A DNA stretch of 64,000 bases from Mangifera indica. Taxonomy: Eukaryota; Streptophyta; Magnoliopsida; Sapindales; Anacardiaceae. Positions within the stretch are counted from its first letter, which is position 1; every line of letters starts with the position of its first letter. The DNA is taken from positions 3,584,001 to 3,648,000 of the forward strand of contig NC_058155.1 in assembly GCF_011075055.1 (NCBI RefSeq), read 5' to 3'. Under the pieces are notes generated by a model, which saw only the letters and a list, made by a program, of their open reading frames with translations, was not told the DNA's origin and searched no databases. This document shows positions 34,741 through 47,350 of this stretch, piece after piece. The position numbers were made by a program, and so were the translations under genes.

Positions 34741-36297
34741 ATCGCTTTTGGGTATCTGAAAACATACAAGGAATGCATTAAAGTTTGCTAGCATAAATGG
34801 TAGATAATGATGAAACGAAACACAAAACAAACATTTCTTTGAACAAGCCACTAAGTCAAATTGTACGACAGAGGATGTAGGACAATGCTTATAAAAATAT
34901 TAACAGTTGAAAACCACAAAACAGGTACTTCAGATGGAACATCATGACGATAGCAACCAGTAAGTTGTTACATTAAACAACATTGTCAATACCAATGTTA
35001 TATGAGGATCTTCACTGTTTCAATCAAATGAATATTTCAATCTACTCTTAAGCGTTGTAGAATATTGTAAAAGTAACAAAAAATCCTCTAATACATGATG
35101 AAATATAAGGCTTGTGATCACAATACCATTTGACTTCTTCATACCACTAGGTAAGAAAGTCATCTAACATCTCACCATATTGCATTATATTTGACAAAAA
35201 ACATATAGAAGTTTTTCTATTAACTCAGAAATGCCCATACATATGGCACAAGAAGCAAAGGCAGATTAGGCACCTATACTTTCTATAAAAGGCCTAAAAT
35301 TCACTATAGATAAAAAGGGAAAGGATAAAAGGAATTACCAAAATGTACAATGACACCTTAAGATTAGTTTAGGTAATTTTTTATGCTAATGTATTAGTTA
35401 TTAGAAATCACATCTATTCTTTATATGGAAGATCCCAAACATGCAAACTAAATTACCCTATAACTTTCCATAAGAAAAACCAGTGCCTATTGTCAATGCC
35501 TTAAATGCTATCCTAGGTCTATTAAACTTTGAAAGCATTGTGCTACTCTATCTTGCTTTGAAACCAAATAGATTGACGCAAGCTTAGAGGAATAAGACCA
35601 TAAAACCAAACCGAAAGGATTAACATATAAATTAAGATATGGATCACAGCCTGCTAATACTATTATCCGCCTACTCCAGAATTTGGCCAAATCATTGAGA
35701 AAAAATCAACCACCTAAATTATGTCATTACCACATGCATTATCCTCTAAATCCATAAAAGAATTTAGATTTCATGATATAAATATATAATAGATTGATAA
35801 ACTCTAGTACGAATTCAACACAAGAACCAAAAGAATTTTAGATAGAAGAAGCAGAGAATACAGAGAACCAATAAAGAAGACAATAAACAATATATTTTTC
35901 ATAATCTCCAAATCTGTTACATGCAACTTTTAAAAGGATTTTTTCACAAAACTAATTAACGGCTCATAACTAGCTAGCAACCATGTCAGTTGCTTTTTTT
36001 ATTCTGCAATAACAATTTACTTAAAACCAAATAAAAACTAATTCAAACAAAATGCAAAACATAATGCAATTAGCAATGAAATATGTATAGCTACAGAATG
36101 ACACTGTAACAACAAAGTCTAGCTTGCTGAAAATATACATTTTGATCAACCTCCTGACCTTTAGCAATTGACATCATATCTCTTCCTCCTTGTTGATTCA
36201 AATTCATATCACAAATCAAAACTTCTTGGCCACAATTCAAATATCATCCCAAATATTTCAACATTACAATACAATCATTAGCTCAACCAATTTTAAT
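34741..36297. other. Intergenic, nothing recognised
   Basis: AT-rich DNA with no long open frame, no repeat shared with other parts of the window, and no recognisable protein fragment on either strand. Confidence 0.5.
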
Positions 36298-36956
36298 TGT
36301 CAGGAATACATCGAGGTCTATAAGGGTGAAGATCAAAACTCATATTACACAAAACAATCTCTCACACTTACACACTATTTACTTATATTATATTTATTGG
36401 ATGTGGGACTTTAGTCTTCAACACCCTCCCTCAAGTGCAACCAACATAAGTTGTTAGGTCTACCATTTGGGTGAGTCCATTTTGGACAGATGCATTGTTA
36501 CTTGTGTCTAGGAACATTTAGGTTGTTAGGCCATAGACTGTTAGCTGAGTCCATTTGGACAGGTGCATTGTCACTTGTATCTAAAAACATTAAGCTATTA
36601 GGTCATAGGTTGTTGTCACTTGTATCGAAAATCATAAGGCTATTTCGTCATAGGTTGTTAATTGAGCCTGTTTGGACAGGTATGTTATCACTTATATCCA
36701 GAAACATTTTATGATGTTAGGTTATAGGCTGTTAGTTGAGTCTATTTGGACAGTATCTAGGAACACTTTAGACTGTTAAACCCACCATTTGACTTATACT
36801 CTGATACCATATCAGAAATATATTGGGTTTATAAATGTGAAGATCAAAACCCATAATACGCAAAACTAATTAGTTTGTATTGAGGTCCAATCTCCCACAC
36901 TTATATACCACTTGCTTATATTGTATTTGTTAGATGTGATACTTTAGTCTCTAACA
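36298..36956 (-). mobile_element. TRIM: miniature LTR retrotransposon, 659 bp
   Basis: Short direct terminal repeats lie at 36298-36423 and 36810-36956 (shared GTGAAGATCAAAACYCATA, TCTCMCACACTTA, GAYACTTTAGTCT). Read on the minus strand each starts TGTT. Directly inside the upstream LTR is TGGTATCAGAG (complement of 36799-36809), the initiator-methionine tRNA primer site. Before the downstream LTR is the purine tract TTGAGGGAGGGTGT (complement of about 36422-36435). The interior has no coding region. It consists of about five imperfect tandem units around CTGTTAG..GAGTCCATTTGGACAGG. It would need proteins from other elements to move. Confidence 0.8.
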
Positions 36957-37044
36957 CTATTCACTGAATCACTAATCTCACAATTTGCAAAAAAGCACAA
37001 AAAACATAAAACTGTTTAAGATTATAATGAAGCATAGACACTTG

Positions 37045-37521
37045 AAACGAAGGTGTGGTGGTCTCAAATAACAAGGCGTTAGGTTTATTAGCAAGAACCA
37101 AAGATTTAGTCCACAAACAACTCAATCCGCATTGACAAGAATACAAATTATCAGGAATCCAAGTCCACCTTTTAACCTAAACATTAATAGTCTCCCATTT
37201 CAATCCATCACATTTCTCATTAATATCTTCCTGTATTGAACCAAACACACTAGAACTCAACTTGAACGTGGTTTGACTCTTGTATTTCTCTCTTAATTGG
37301 GCACAACCCACTTGAGAATCCCATTTCTTGAACACACTTAACACGTCGGTGAATGGCTCTAGTGTGGAATTAACAAGAGGAAAACTTAAAACTACATGCT
37401 ACTGTTTGTGAATTTAGGTCCAAACATAGGGAAATTCAAGGAAGCTTGAGAAGAAGAGGAATAAGAATGTGAAGAAAAACATTAGAGTTTTTGAGGAGGT
37501 ATTTAAGGGCTTTAATTGCAT
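37045..37521 (-). pseudogene. Alpha-1,4-fucosyltransferase (FUT13-like), N-terminal pseudogene
   Basis: Read on the minus strand from an ATG at 37521: MQLKPLNTSSKTLMFFFTFL, a short cytosolic end and signal-anchor as in Golgi type II transferases. An in-frame stop comes soon after. The frame goes on with EPFTDVLSVFKKWDSQVGCA, a second stop in NV*VKRWTWIP, then NLYSCQCGLSCLWTKS and ALLFETTTP. This order (KKWDSQVGC, WTWIPDNL, CRCGLSCLWTKSPVLADKPD, ALLFETTTPP) is, as I recall it, that of plant alpha-1,4-fucosyltransferase, which makes Lewis-a epitopes on N-glycans. Similarity stops at about 37045, before the catalytic donor-binding region. Whether it is a retrocopy or a genomic fragment is unclear. 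Confidence 0.65.
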
Positions 37522-37867
37522 GATAATTTGAGACTTCGATTCTCGATTGGGTTCAATTTTTTCTCTGCAGATGGATCTCTAGGTTTTGATTTTGATACTT
37601 TTAAGATTTGTTTTACATTTTATTATTATTATTATTATCTTGTTGAAGAAAAAGAAAACGGGAATTGATCAACGAATTCTTCGAGTAATGGTGACATGTA
37701 AACAAAGCAAAGTGGTCAAGTTTCTGGTTTGTAATACCTACATGGGTGGTTGGGTGGGCAAGAAAAGCGGAACCCAAACTTATCTGTTTGGTTTGGGTTA
37801 TCAGGAAGTATCTCAATTAGAAGGGGCCAAATGACTATTTCTTACTTTAGTTGAATATTGCTATAAC

Positions 37868-38356
37868 AAGGTGTTTGGTTTAAACAATATTTTATTATTG
37901 AAATTGAAAAATTACTTTAAAGATAAATTACTTAAAATATTACTAGGCATAAATGATTACGATATTCAATAAAATTAATATGTATAAATAATTATTGTAT
38001 TTAGTTAGAAGTAATAAAAAAATACTAGTCTATTGTTTTACTTAAATGACTTTGGATATAATTAATATAAAATATTTTTTATCTTACTTGTTATATTAAT
38101 TAAAAATGAGGTTATTTTTGTCATAAAAAATTAATAAATAAGAATATAATTATAATAAAATAAAGATTATATTGATAATCTTTTAATATTTAAGATAAAT
38201 GTGGTAATCAGATTATCACATATAATACTTATCACATCACCATTAGTAATAGAAGATTATTATAATAATTTATTATTGACAAACCGAACAAAATAAAATA
38301 AATAATAAAATATAGATTATCAAGGTAATTTTTGGTTAATAACAACCACACGATCC
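37868..38356 (-). mobile_element. MITE related to 14239-14720, opposite orientation
   Basis: Begins AAGGTGTTTGGTTT and ends near GGTTAATAACAACCACACGATCC, sharing the A/T-rich core with the 14239 element on the other strand (ATAAATAATTATTGTATTTAG; GTGGTAATCAGATTATCACA). The right terminus is altered. No clear TTA duplication seen. Confidence 0.6.
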
Positions 38357-38423
38357 TGGCTATAAAAAGAAAAATCATTTTTTTATCTATTTATTAAAAT
38401 CAACTATTGATTTTACCTGTACT

Positions 38424-39673
38424 TGGCAGTGTTGTCGTTTACACGCAAATTAAAATTTTGAATTCTTACAACAAAGATGTAGTAAAGGAAAGTAGGAATT
38501 GTTCTCTCGAAGAGTTCCAATTAGTAGGTCGTTACTTATCACGCAAAACAATGAAATTGGGAGGTTTCTGAATTGAATACGAATTGTAATTAAAAGCAGT
38601 AAATGAAATTCAACAAAATAATCTAAAATAAAAAATCAATTTGACAAACCTTGGTCTACAGTCATATTCACCATTAGATCTATGATTGATCATCGACACC
38701 CAAGAGTATCAAATACATTATTCAAATATTCGTTATGGTATTAATTACCTGTCTTTCTTTATGATTAGTTAACCAAAAACATGTATTCTAGTTAACCTCA
38801 TTAATTAATAACTTAGATACAATATCGAATTTAATCAAACAATAGTATTAAGAATTAAAAAGACCAACGAAACAAGACAACACAAACGTATGACGTTGCA
38901 TTTAATCCAGTTGAATATTTTCCCTAGGAATTATAGTTCCTAACGCAACAAAGAATAAATCCCAATTGCCACTTTGATTATATAAATTGAACAATTACAG
39001 ATTCAACATTTAAACTAGTAGTAGATTATATTAATCAATAAAGGAATCGCGTGTCTTAGCAATCAACCAATACAATCATAATAAATAATACAGAAAAATA
39101 ATCAATACTTGAATAATTGAGAAAATGTATTAAAGAACAAAAATCTCATAATTCTTGTAGTTCAATGGGTTCAGATCCCTTCAACCAAGAGAAAATATTC
39201 AACCACTGTAAGCCATGCTCAACCAACGAATAATCAAGAAAAAAATAAAATAAAATAATATATTCCTCTCCTAAGTTCCTTTCGTCTCTCCTTTTTTATA
39301 TCCCTTATCTATAAAAAAATATTCCCTTTTTTATGCTAACAATCACCCCCTTTCTAGGAAACAAATTTTGACTTTCCTAAAATATCTCAGCTGATTTGGA
39401 ATTCAAAATTTTAATTTTAATTTCTGTTCTCGTTATTGCACATGCTTACTCCTAGTTAACAACACAGATTTTGTTAACTGGCAAGTACTCCACTTTTGGT
39501 CTTTTTGGCCCAAATTTAGCTTCAGAAATGTTCAAAGCTCTCAAGTGCAAAAAACACATAATTTCATTAGATTGAATTAAATTTTCATGCGATATAAGGG
39601 AATTGGAAATCAACATAACAACAATTAACAACGTTATCATTATCAATTAAAAATATTTATATCATTATATCCA
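38424..39673 (-). repeat. 3' LTR of the Athila-like element
   Basis: Direct repeat of 44158-45432; many substitutions separate the two LTRs, indicating an old insertion. Flanked on the outside by GTACT, which is not repeated at the other end. Confidence 0.85.
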
Positions 39674-42600
39674 AAATATAAATGTAACCAAAAAAAACAA
39701 GAAACAATCCCATAAAATCGATACCCTAGATGTCAAAAATTTCACAAACTAAAATTGGACTTTGCGACATCTCATTTTTCTGTGAAATATTACCTATTCT
39801 CTGGCAACGTTCACACAATTTGTAAAAATAATATGAATCTTGAAATAAAGATGGCCAAAAGAATTCACAATCTAGAATTTTTCGTGTTGTCCTCTTGGCT
39901 CCAAAATGGCCTCCACGAGCGTATGAATGGCAGAAGGTAATAATAGAAGCAATTTCAGTTTTGGGTATACACCTTCTAATAACCTAATCAGCACAATGCT
40001 TCCACAAATACGGGTCATCCCATATGTAATACTTTGCATCATTTTTTAGCTTGTCTTTTTGAGCCTTTGATAACCCAGCTAGCAATATGTTAATAGCTAA
40101 ATAATTCATAATGTTCACGTACCAGGGCAACCTTAAGCTAGTGGAAAACAACTGCTCATCAGGAAATTCTTCTTGTAAATTCTACTCGGTTCTCACATGA
40201 ACCAGACAACTCAAATTATTAGCAATTCTTCACTCCACTTTTATCTTTGATCTCTAGGTCAAATTCAATTAGCAAAAGAATCTACCTTATAAGCCTTGGT
40301 TTGGCCTCTTTCTTTGTTATCAAATACCTAAAGGTTGCATGATTAGAGTAAATAACAACCTTAGTACCCAATAATCACCAAGAGTTCTTTTTAAGTGGTT
40401 GAATAATTTTTTTGTGCATCATTCAAGGTCACTGAGGTATAATATATAACATATAGTGCCCTTCCAACTTGCTGGCCCAAAACAGCTCTTAAAACATGAT
40501 CACTCACATTACACATTATCTCAAACGGAAGATTCCAATCAAGTGGTTAGATAATTGGAGCCGAGGTCAACAGCTGCTTTAACTTGTCAAATGCATTCTT
40601 ACACCTTTCATCAAACTCGAAAGCCACATCTTTCTGCAGCAACTTGCACAATGGCAATGTAATACATGAAAAATCCTTAATAAAGCGTCAGTAAAAATCT
40701 ACATGGCCAAGAAAAGAACAAACTTCTAGCGGGATAAGGCAGAGATTGAATAATATTAATTTTAGTCTTGTCTACCTCTATATCCCTAGCTGAAACTACA
40801 TGCCCCAAAACTGCTCAACTATAAAATGACATTTTCAAAATTTAAAACAAGGTTAGTTTCAATGCATCTTTGCAAAACAAGTGCGGGATTACGCAAACAC
40901 TTATCGAATGAATCCCCATGAATGGTAAAATCATCCATAAAAATTTCTATAATGTGCTCAATATAATCTAAAAATATACTGACCATATATCTTTAAAAAG
41001 TGGCTAGCACGTTACAAGCTCCGGATGACATTCGTCGATATACAAAGGTTTCAAATAGGTATGTGAAAGTTGTCTTTTCCTGATCTTTTAGAGCAATTGC
41101 AATATGAAAATAACCTAAAAAGCCATCTAGAAAATATAGTAAGCTTGGCCAGCTAGCCTTTCCAACATCTGATCAATAAACGGTAAAGGAAAATGATTTT
41201 TATAAGTTACAATATTTCATTTTCTATAATTTATACAAACCCGCCACCCATTTTGAACTCGAGTGGATACTAATTCATTATTTTGATTTTTTACCACTGT
41301 AATACCGGTCTTCTTTGACACAACTTGAATTGGACTAACCCATTATTCACTGTCCGAAATTAGATAAATCACACCGGTTTGAAACAACTTCAGAATCTCC
41401 TTTTTTACCACTTCCATCATAGGCGGGTTCAGCCTCCTTTATGGTTGCCAAATTGGTCTGGCTCTCTCTTCAAGCAAAATCCGCTGCATACAAGTAGAGG
41501 GGCTAATTCCTTTAATATCAGCAATGGTCCATCCATAGTTGTTTTGTGCCTCCTCAAAATTTGCACTAATTTTTCTTTTTGCTCATTATTTATCTTATTT
41601 AAAATGATTACCGGTAAGGTCTCCCCATCTCCAAGGTATACATATTTAAGATGGCTTGGAAGTAGCTTCAATTCTAACATTGGTGCCTGTAAAACAAAAA
41701 GTACAAGTCATTCGTTAGGCATTAGTAGCTCAATATAAGACACATTACCTGGAATTTTGAATTCCACAAACTCATTCATTTCAACCACTACATCTTGTAA
41801 ATCAGAGTTTAATTTCAATTCATCACTTTCTTTCTAAAGATGCTCACGGTTGGTCACTTCTAATTTATCTTCACTATCAAGTTCAAAAACATCTTGTACT
41901 AAAGAGTCAAATAAATCAACTGAATAAACAGGAACATCAGCATCAGGATATTTTATCACATCAGAAATGTTGAATTGAACAGCATCACCATCAAACTCCC
42001 TGATAAATGTACCATTGTGAACATCTATTTTTGTTTTAGCAGTTTTTAGAAAGAGTCTCTCTAACATAATAGGTGTTGATTGGACATTATTTTCTATGTT
42101 AAAAACATAAAAGTCAACAGGAAAAATGAATTTATCATTAATCTAGACAAGAACATCTTTAATCAACCCTTAGGATAGACATTTGATCTGTTAGCTAGCT
42201 GAATCACTATACCAATTTTTTTTCAAAGGTCCAAGATTAAGAGCAAAATATATTGAATATGACATGACATTAATAAACGCTCCTAAATCTAATAAGATTT
42301 TTTTAATTCTAGTGTCACCTATTATGCAAGGGATGTAGAACATACCTAGGTCCTTGCATTTTTCTGGAAGACTTTTCTAAATTATAGTTGAAATATTCTC
42401 TCCTACCCTTATTTTTTCACAACTTTTGAACCTTTGCTTTCTTTTCATTACACACAGCTCCTTCAAAAATTTAGCACAGCGAGGCGTTTGTTTGATTGCA
42501 TCAAAAAGTAGGATATTAACCTCACATTTTCGAAATGTTTCATACAAATCCGTATTCCATTCATACCTTCGATTATCTACTAAAACTTCGAGAAAAGGAG

Positions 42601-44157
42601 GAACAAGTTTATATTCACTTGAAGGAGATTTACTTATCACCGCATTCTTGTTACGAGAATTATTTTTTACAGCCACTTCATCTTTTTTTTTCTTCTTGCT
42701 ACATTGGTACATATGGTACCTTAATCAGTATTTCCAACTCTTTTCCACTTCTTAACACTATTACACTAGCATTCTCTTTTGGGTTCATCACAGTTTAGGA
42801 TGATAATTTACTCAAATTTTGTGCCTCCAGCCGGTTAATTATAGTAACCATTTGACTCATTGATTTTTCAAACTTTGAATGTTAGTTCTTGTCTCTTATT
42901 GAAATTTCACACTGTTAGTAGCAAAAGTTTTAACAATGTCTTCAAGAGATGTACCTGAGTTAGAATTTTGAGTTAGTTGTTACTGCTTAGGAATGTAATG
43001 CTTCTAGTATGGTTGAACGTTGCTCGAAGGCTGATTTGTATGTGCATTCCCATAAAGGAGATTAGGATGGTCCCTCCTACCTGGGTTGTAGGTATTCGAA
43101 TAAGGATTATAATTTCGTTGTGGTTGTCCCAAAAATCCACCTACTACATTGGCTTGTTCAAAGGATTCCTCTTGAAATGTTAGACATATATCAGTTGGAT
43201 GCCCCACAATTGAAAAAATTCCATAAACCCTTGTTGCCTCCACTTTTCCTACAACCATTTAACGTATAAGAAAAGTTTGATCATTAAGTCGTCTTTCAAG
43301 AGGAGAGACATTTACCTTATAGACATGCTAAGATGAATAATCTGATATAATCCCGAATTGTTGTGAATTTGACGTCATGTTTACAATTAAATTTTGGGCT
43401 GCCTCAAGTGTTTTGTCAACCAACATTCTACGACTAGTTGTGTCAATCATATTCTTATCAGTTGATAGGAGTTCCTTGTAGAAGTATTAAATAAGGAGCT
43501 AATCACTAATTTGGTGGTACAAACAACTTGCACAAAATTTTTTAAAACAATCCCAGTATTCGTATAGAGACTCTCCACTATACTGCCTAATGCCACAAAT
43601 TTTTTTCCTAATACTAGCGGCTCTTGAGGCTAGAAAAAACTTCTCCAAAAACAGCCCCTTTATCTTATGTCAGGTGGTGATGCTTCTAGCAGGTAGGTAA
43701 TAAAGTCAATCTTGCACATCATCTTTCAAAGAAAATAGAAATGCTTTCATCTTAATTTGTTCCTCTATGACTCCATTTGGCTTTATACTGGTGCACACCA
43801 CATGAAATTCCTTTAAATGTTTATGAGGATCTTCACCTGTGTGCCACAAAAAGTGGGTAAAAGATGGATTAGTCCAAATTTTAATTCAAATGTAGTATTA
43901 GCATCTAAATTAGGAAAAGTAATACAATAAGGTTGTTGGTTCAAATCTAGAGAGGCAAGCTTTCTTAAGGCCCAATTCTCAACCATGTGTTCTTCTATTT
44001 CATGAGCAGATTTTTGCGCTTGTAGTCTTCGTTTTGCTTCTTTTCTTAACCCTTTTGTAGTCTTTTTAATCTCTAGATCAAATTATAAATTAGCTTACTT
44101 CAAAGATCGCGTAACAAACATACAAACTAAAAACTCCTCAACAATAACGCCAAAATT

Positions 44158-45432
44158 TGGCAGTGCTATCGTCTACACCCAAATTAAAATTTAAAATTCC
44201 TACAACAAAAATATAGTACAAAAAATTAGGGATCGTTCTTTAAAGAGTTCCAATTAGGAAGTCGTTACTTATCACATAAAACAATGAAATTAGGGGGGGG
44301 GGGGGGGGGGGTGGTTTCTGAATTGAATACAAATTGTAATTAAAAGCAGTAAATGAAATTCAGCAAAATAATCTAAAATAAATAATCAATTTGACAAACC
44401 TTGGTTTATAGTCACATCCACCATTAGATCTACAATTAATCATCGACACCCAAGATTATCAAATTAATTATTCAAATATTCGTTGTAGTATTAATTATCT
44501 GTTTTTCCTTATGATTAGTTAACCAAAAATATGTATTTCAGTTAACCCTTATTGATTAATAACTCAGATACGATCTCGAATTTAATCAAACAATAGTATT
44601 AAGAATTAGAAAGACCAACGAAACAAGACAACACAAGCATACAATGTTGCATTTAATCCAATTGAATATTTTTTCTAGGAATTACAGTTCTTGATGCAGC
44701 AAACAATAAATCTCAGTTACCACTTCAATTAGATAGATTGAACAATTATAGATTCAACATCTAAACTAACAGTAGATTATATTAATCAATAAACTAATCA
44801 TATAACTTAGCAATCAACCAATACAATCATAATAAATAATATAAGAAAATAATCAATACTTAAATAATTAAGAAGATGCATTAAAGAACAAAAATCTCAC
44901 AATTCTTGTAGTTCAATGGGTTCAGATCCCTTCAACCAAGAGAAAGGATTCAGCCATTGTAAGCCATCCTCAACCAATGAATAATCAATAAAAAAATAAA
45001 ATAAAATAAAATAATATATTCCTCTCATAAGTTCCTTTCGTCTCTCTTTTTTTATATCTCTTATCTATCAAAAAGTATTCCCCTTTTTCAACTAACAATC
45101 ACCCCCTTTCTAGCAAATAAATTTTGACTTTCCTAGAATATCTTAGTTGATTTGAAATTCAAAATTTAAATTTCGATTTCTGTTCTCGTTATTGCACGTA
45201 TCCACACCTAGTCAGTAACACAGATTTTGTTAATTGGTGAGTCTGCTCCACTTTTGGTCTTTTTAGCCTAAATTTAGCTCTAGAAATGTTCAAAACTCCC
45301 TAAGTGCAAAAGACACATAATTTCATTAAATTGAATTAATTTTTCACACAATATAAGGGAGTTAGAAATCAACATAACAACAATTAACAACCCAATCATT
45401 ACCAATTAAAAATATTTATATCATTGTATCCA
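44158..45432 (-). repeat. 5' LTR of the Athila-like element
   Basis: Direct repeat of 38424-39673. Contains a run of about 19 G at 44295-44313 where the partner LTR reads AATTGGGAGG, so the homopolymer arose after insertion or is a sequencing artefact. Confidence 0.85.
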
Positions 45433-47116
45433 AATATTATAATAATTAAGTATATTTTGTCTTTCTAATAATTTTATGAAAAAATTTAATAATCTTTTAA
45501 TAAATTTAACAAACAATTAGAAATTTTTTTTTTTTTTAATTTCAAGAGATAGGATTGACAGTTTGTGGTTAATTTTGCATTGAACGGCTTTAAAAACCTA
45601 ACTTTTGTTTCATTAAAATCTATAAATTAAATATCTATTCACTATTGAAAGACCTTTTTTACCTTTTAATTAAATTTACTAAATACCCCCTAACGTATTA
45701 AGTCACACTTTCAAATATATATAAAATTTTTAATCATCCAAAAAACCTTAAAACATTACTTATTCGCCCCAAGAAATTTTAATTGAAATTCTCATCTTAC
45801 AATCAAAACCTAAGCATAAAATTCATCCCTAAACTTAGTTAAAATCGAACATTCAAAATCTCATCAATTCAACCTTAAAAAAAATACACCCCTAATTCAT
45901 AAGTGAAATATCAAATATATATGTGTCCCAATTAACTTTAATAGACAATTTGCCCGAAATAGGTGTCATGATTGTATTATTTTGGCCTTCACGAAACACG
46001 TGGGAAGTTTTTAGAAAATACTTTTTCAAAATTACTAAAGTAGAAAAGTGATTTTTAATTATAAATTTAATTAACATATGACAACACATGTGAAATTCTT
46101 TATAAGTAAATATATTATGTCAAATAATGGCGTGGTATATTGATTACATCCTACATTTTTTTTGAAAGGTAGCTCCTTTCTTTTAAGTAAGCAATAAAAT
46201 AGCACATAAAAAAAAAGTACATAAAATTAATCAAAATTGTTGACAAATTAATTTGAAGAGATAAAAATAAGTTTAACTCTTGAGGCCAAGCGTGGGTGCA
46301 TCCAAACAACCAAAATGGTCATAGGTTAGAATTATATTGGTGGTATATCAAAATTAACTATTGATTAACTTGTTGTACTGATTGTGAAACTAATTACTGA
46401 ATTTAAAGTTTCACATATTAGGTATAATTGATTCAACTTAAAAAAGACGATCCAACTCATTGAAGGTTCCTTGTCTTAAGAAAAAAAAGCATGTATGGTG
46501 TTTAATTTTGTTTGACCATTTACAATGTCTTTTCTTTCTCCTTCACATAATTAGGGTACGGGAGAGCTAGTTTTTGTTTTCTTTCTCCTTCACATAATTA
46601 GGGTACGGGAGAGCTAGTTTTTGTTTTCTTTGATAAGTAGTTTCACATAAAGACATTGATAGGGTACAGAAGCAGTTGGAGCCTAGGGACATATGCACTT
46701 CTAGCACACAAAAACTTATGGGTATTTTTACCACACTCCATATTTGGTGAAAGAACTTAACTTCATTTTACTTTAACCCTTCTTATTCTTTGAAAATCAC
46801 ACTTTGCACCCTTGCACAAACCACTTTCTACCTTGCCCATACACCCTTCATAGATAAAATTTACGATAAATCACTAACATTGGGGTTGACAAATTTAGTT
46901 TAATAAAATCGGGGGTTTTGAGCGTCTTTCCACTAAGCCTCCCGGGTTGCAAATAAATCCTCCTAATAAGTTCATCTACTGCCACTTGAATCTCCCCTCT
47001 CTTTCTCTACCTATTATCTTCACAATCAATGGCACACTTATCAAGCTTCATATATACCCATTTATACATCCAATTTTCATTTAGTTCAATTCTTTAGTCT
47101 CTTTGGTATAGCAACT
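45433..47116. other. Intergenic, only a short tandem repeat
   Basis: AT-rich with no recognisable gene. It contains a perfect 47-bp tandem duplication at 46531-46624 (CTCCTTCACATAATTAGGGT ... GGGAGAGCTAG), with the start of a third copy. Confidence 0.6.
46531..46624 (+). repeat. Perfect 47-bp tandem duplication
   Basis: Two identical consecutive copies, 46531-46577 and 46578-46624; identity implies a recent slippage or an assembly effect. Confidence 0.9.
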
Positions 47117-47350
47117 ATGCCAAAGAAAATTGATGAGTTTAAAGAAGTATTACAAGAGCTCCAAGGGGCCACTTTGTGGCGTATACTAATGGCAGTGATA
47201 GTAAATTGAAAAAGTTTGTTGTTCCTATGTGTTTCTTAAGGGTTCCAATTTTCCAACAATTGCTACATAAATTTGTTGAGGAGTTTAGGCTTTACAACAA
47301 TGATTGAATCATTCTATCTTGCGACAAATCTCTTTGAACTTACTTAACTA
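47117..47350 (+). pseudogene. SAUR (small auxin-up RNA) pseudogene
   Basis: Starts MPKKIDEFKEVLQELQG. After one extra base in the KGHF motif (near 47163) the frame continues FVAYTNGSDSKLKKFVVPMC, FLRVPIFQQLLHKFVEEF and RLYNND, then a stop, IILSCDKSL and another stop. The order KGHFAVYVG, RFVVP..YL..P.FQ.LL..AEEEFG, L.IPC is the SAUR domain. SAURs are single-exon genes of about 90-150 residues that promote acid growth by inhibiting PP2C.D phosphatases. This copy has a frameshift and at least two stops and is not functional. Confidence 0.7.

Larger units (their letters stand above)
38424..45432 (-). mobile_element. Decayed Athila-like Ty3/gypsy retrotransposon, 7.0 kb
   Basis: Two LTRs of about 1.25 kb (38424-39673 and 44158-45432), each TGGATA...CACTGCCA on the minus strand. 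Next to the upstream LTR, TTTGGCGTTATTG (complement of about 44145-44157) resembles the TTGGCGCCGTTGCC primer site of Athila-type elements. On the minus strand, in order: gag remnants (PYSNTYNPGRRDHPNLLYGN near 43080; FLEVLVDNRRYEW near 42590), a protease-region remnant (RLFLKTAKTKIDVHNGTF, 42067 downward), reverse transcriptase with FMDDFT near 40940, and an integrase zinc-finger remnant (RGGHFGAKRT; CERCQRIGNIS) at 39770-39950. The integrase catalytic core is missing between the finger and the 3' LTR. Stops and frameshifts throughout. No matching target duplication seen. Confidence 0.85.
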
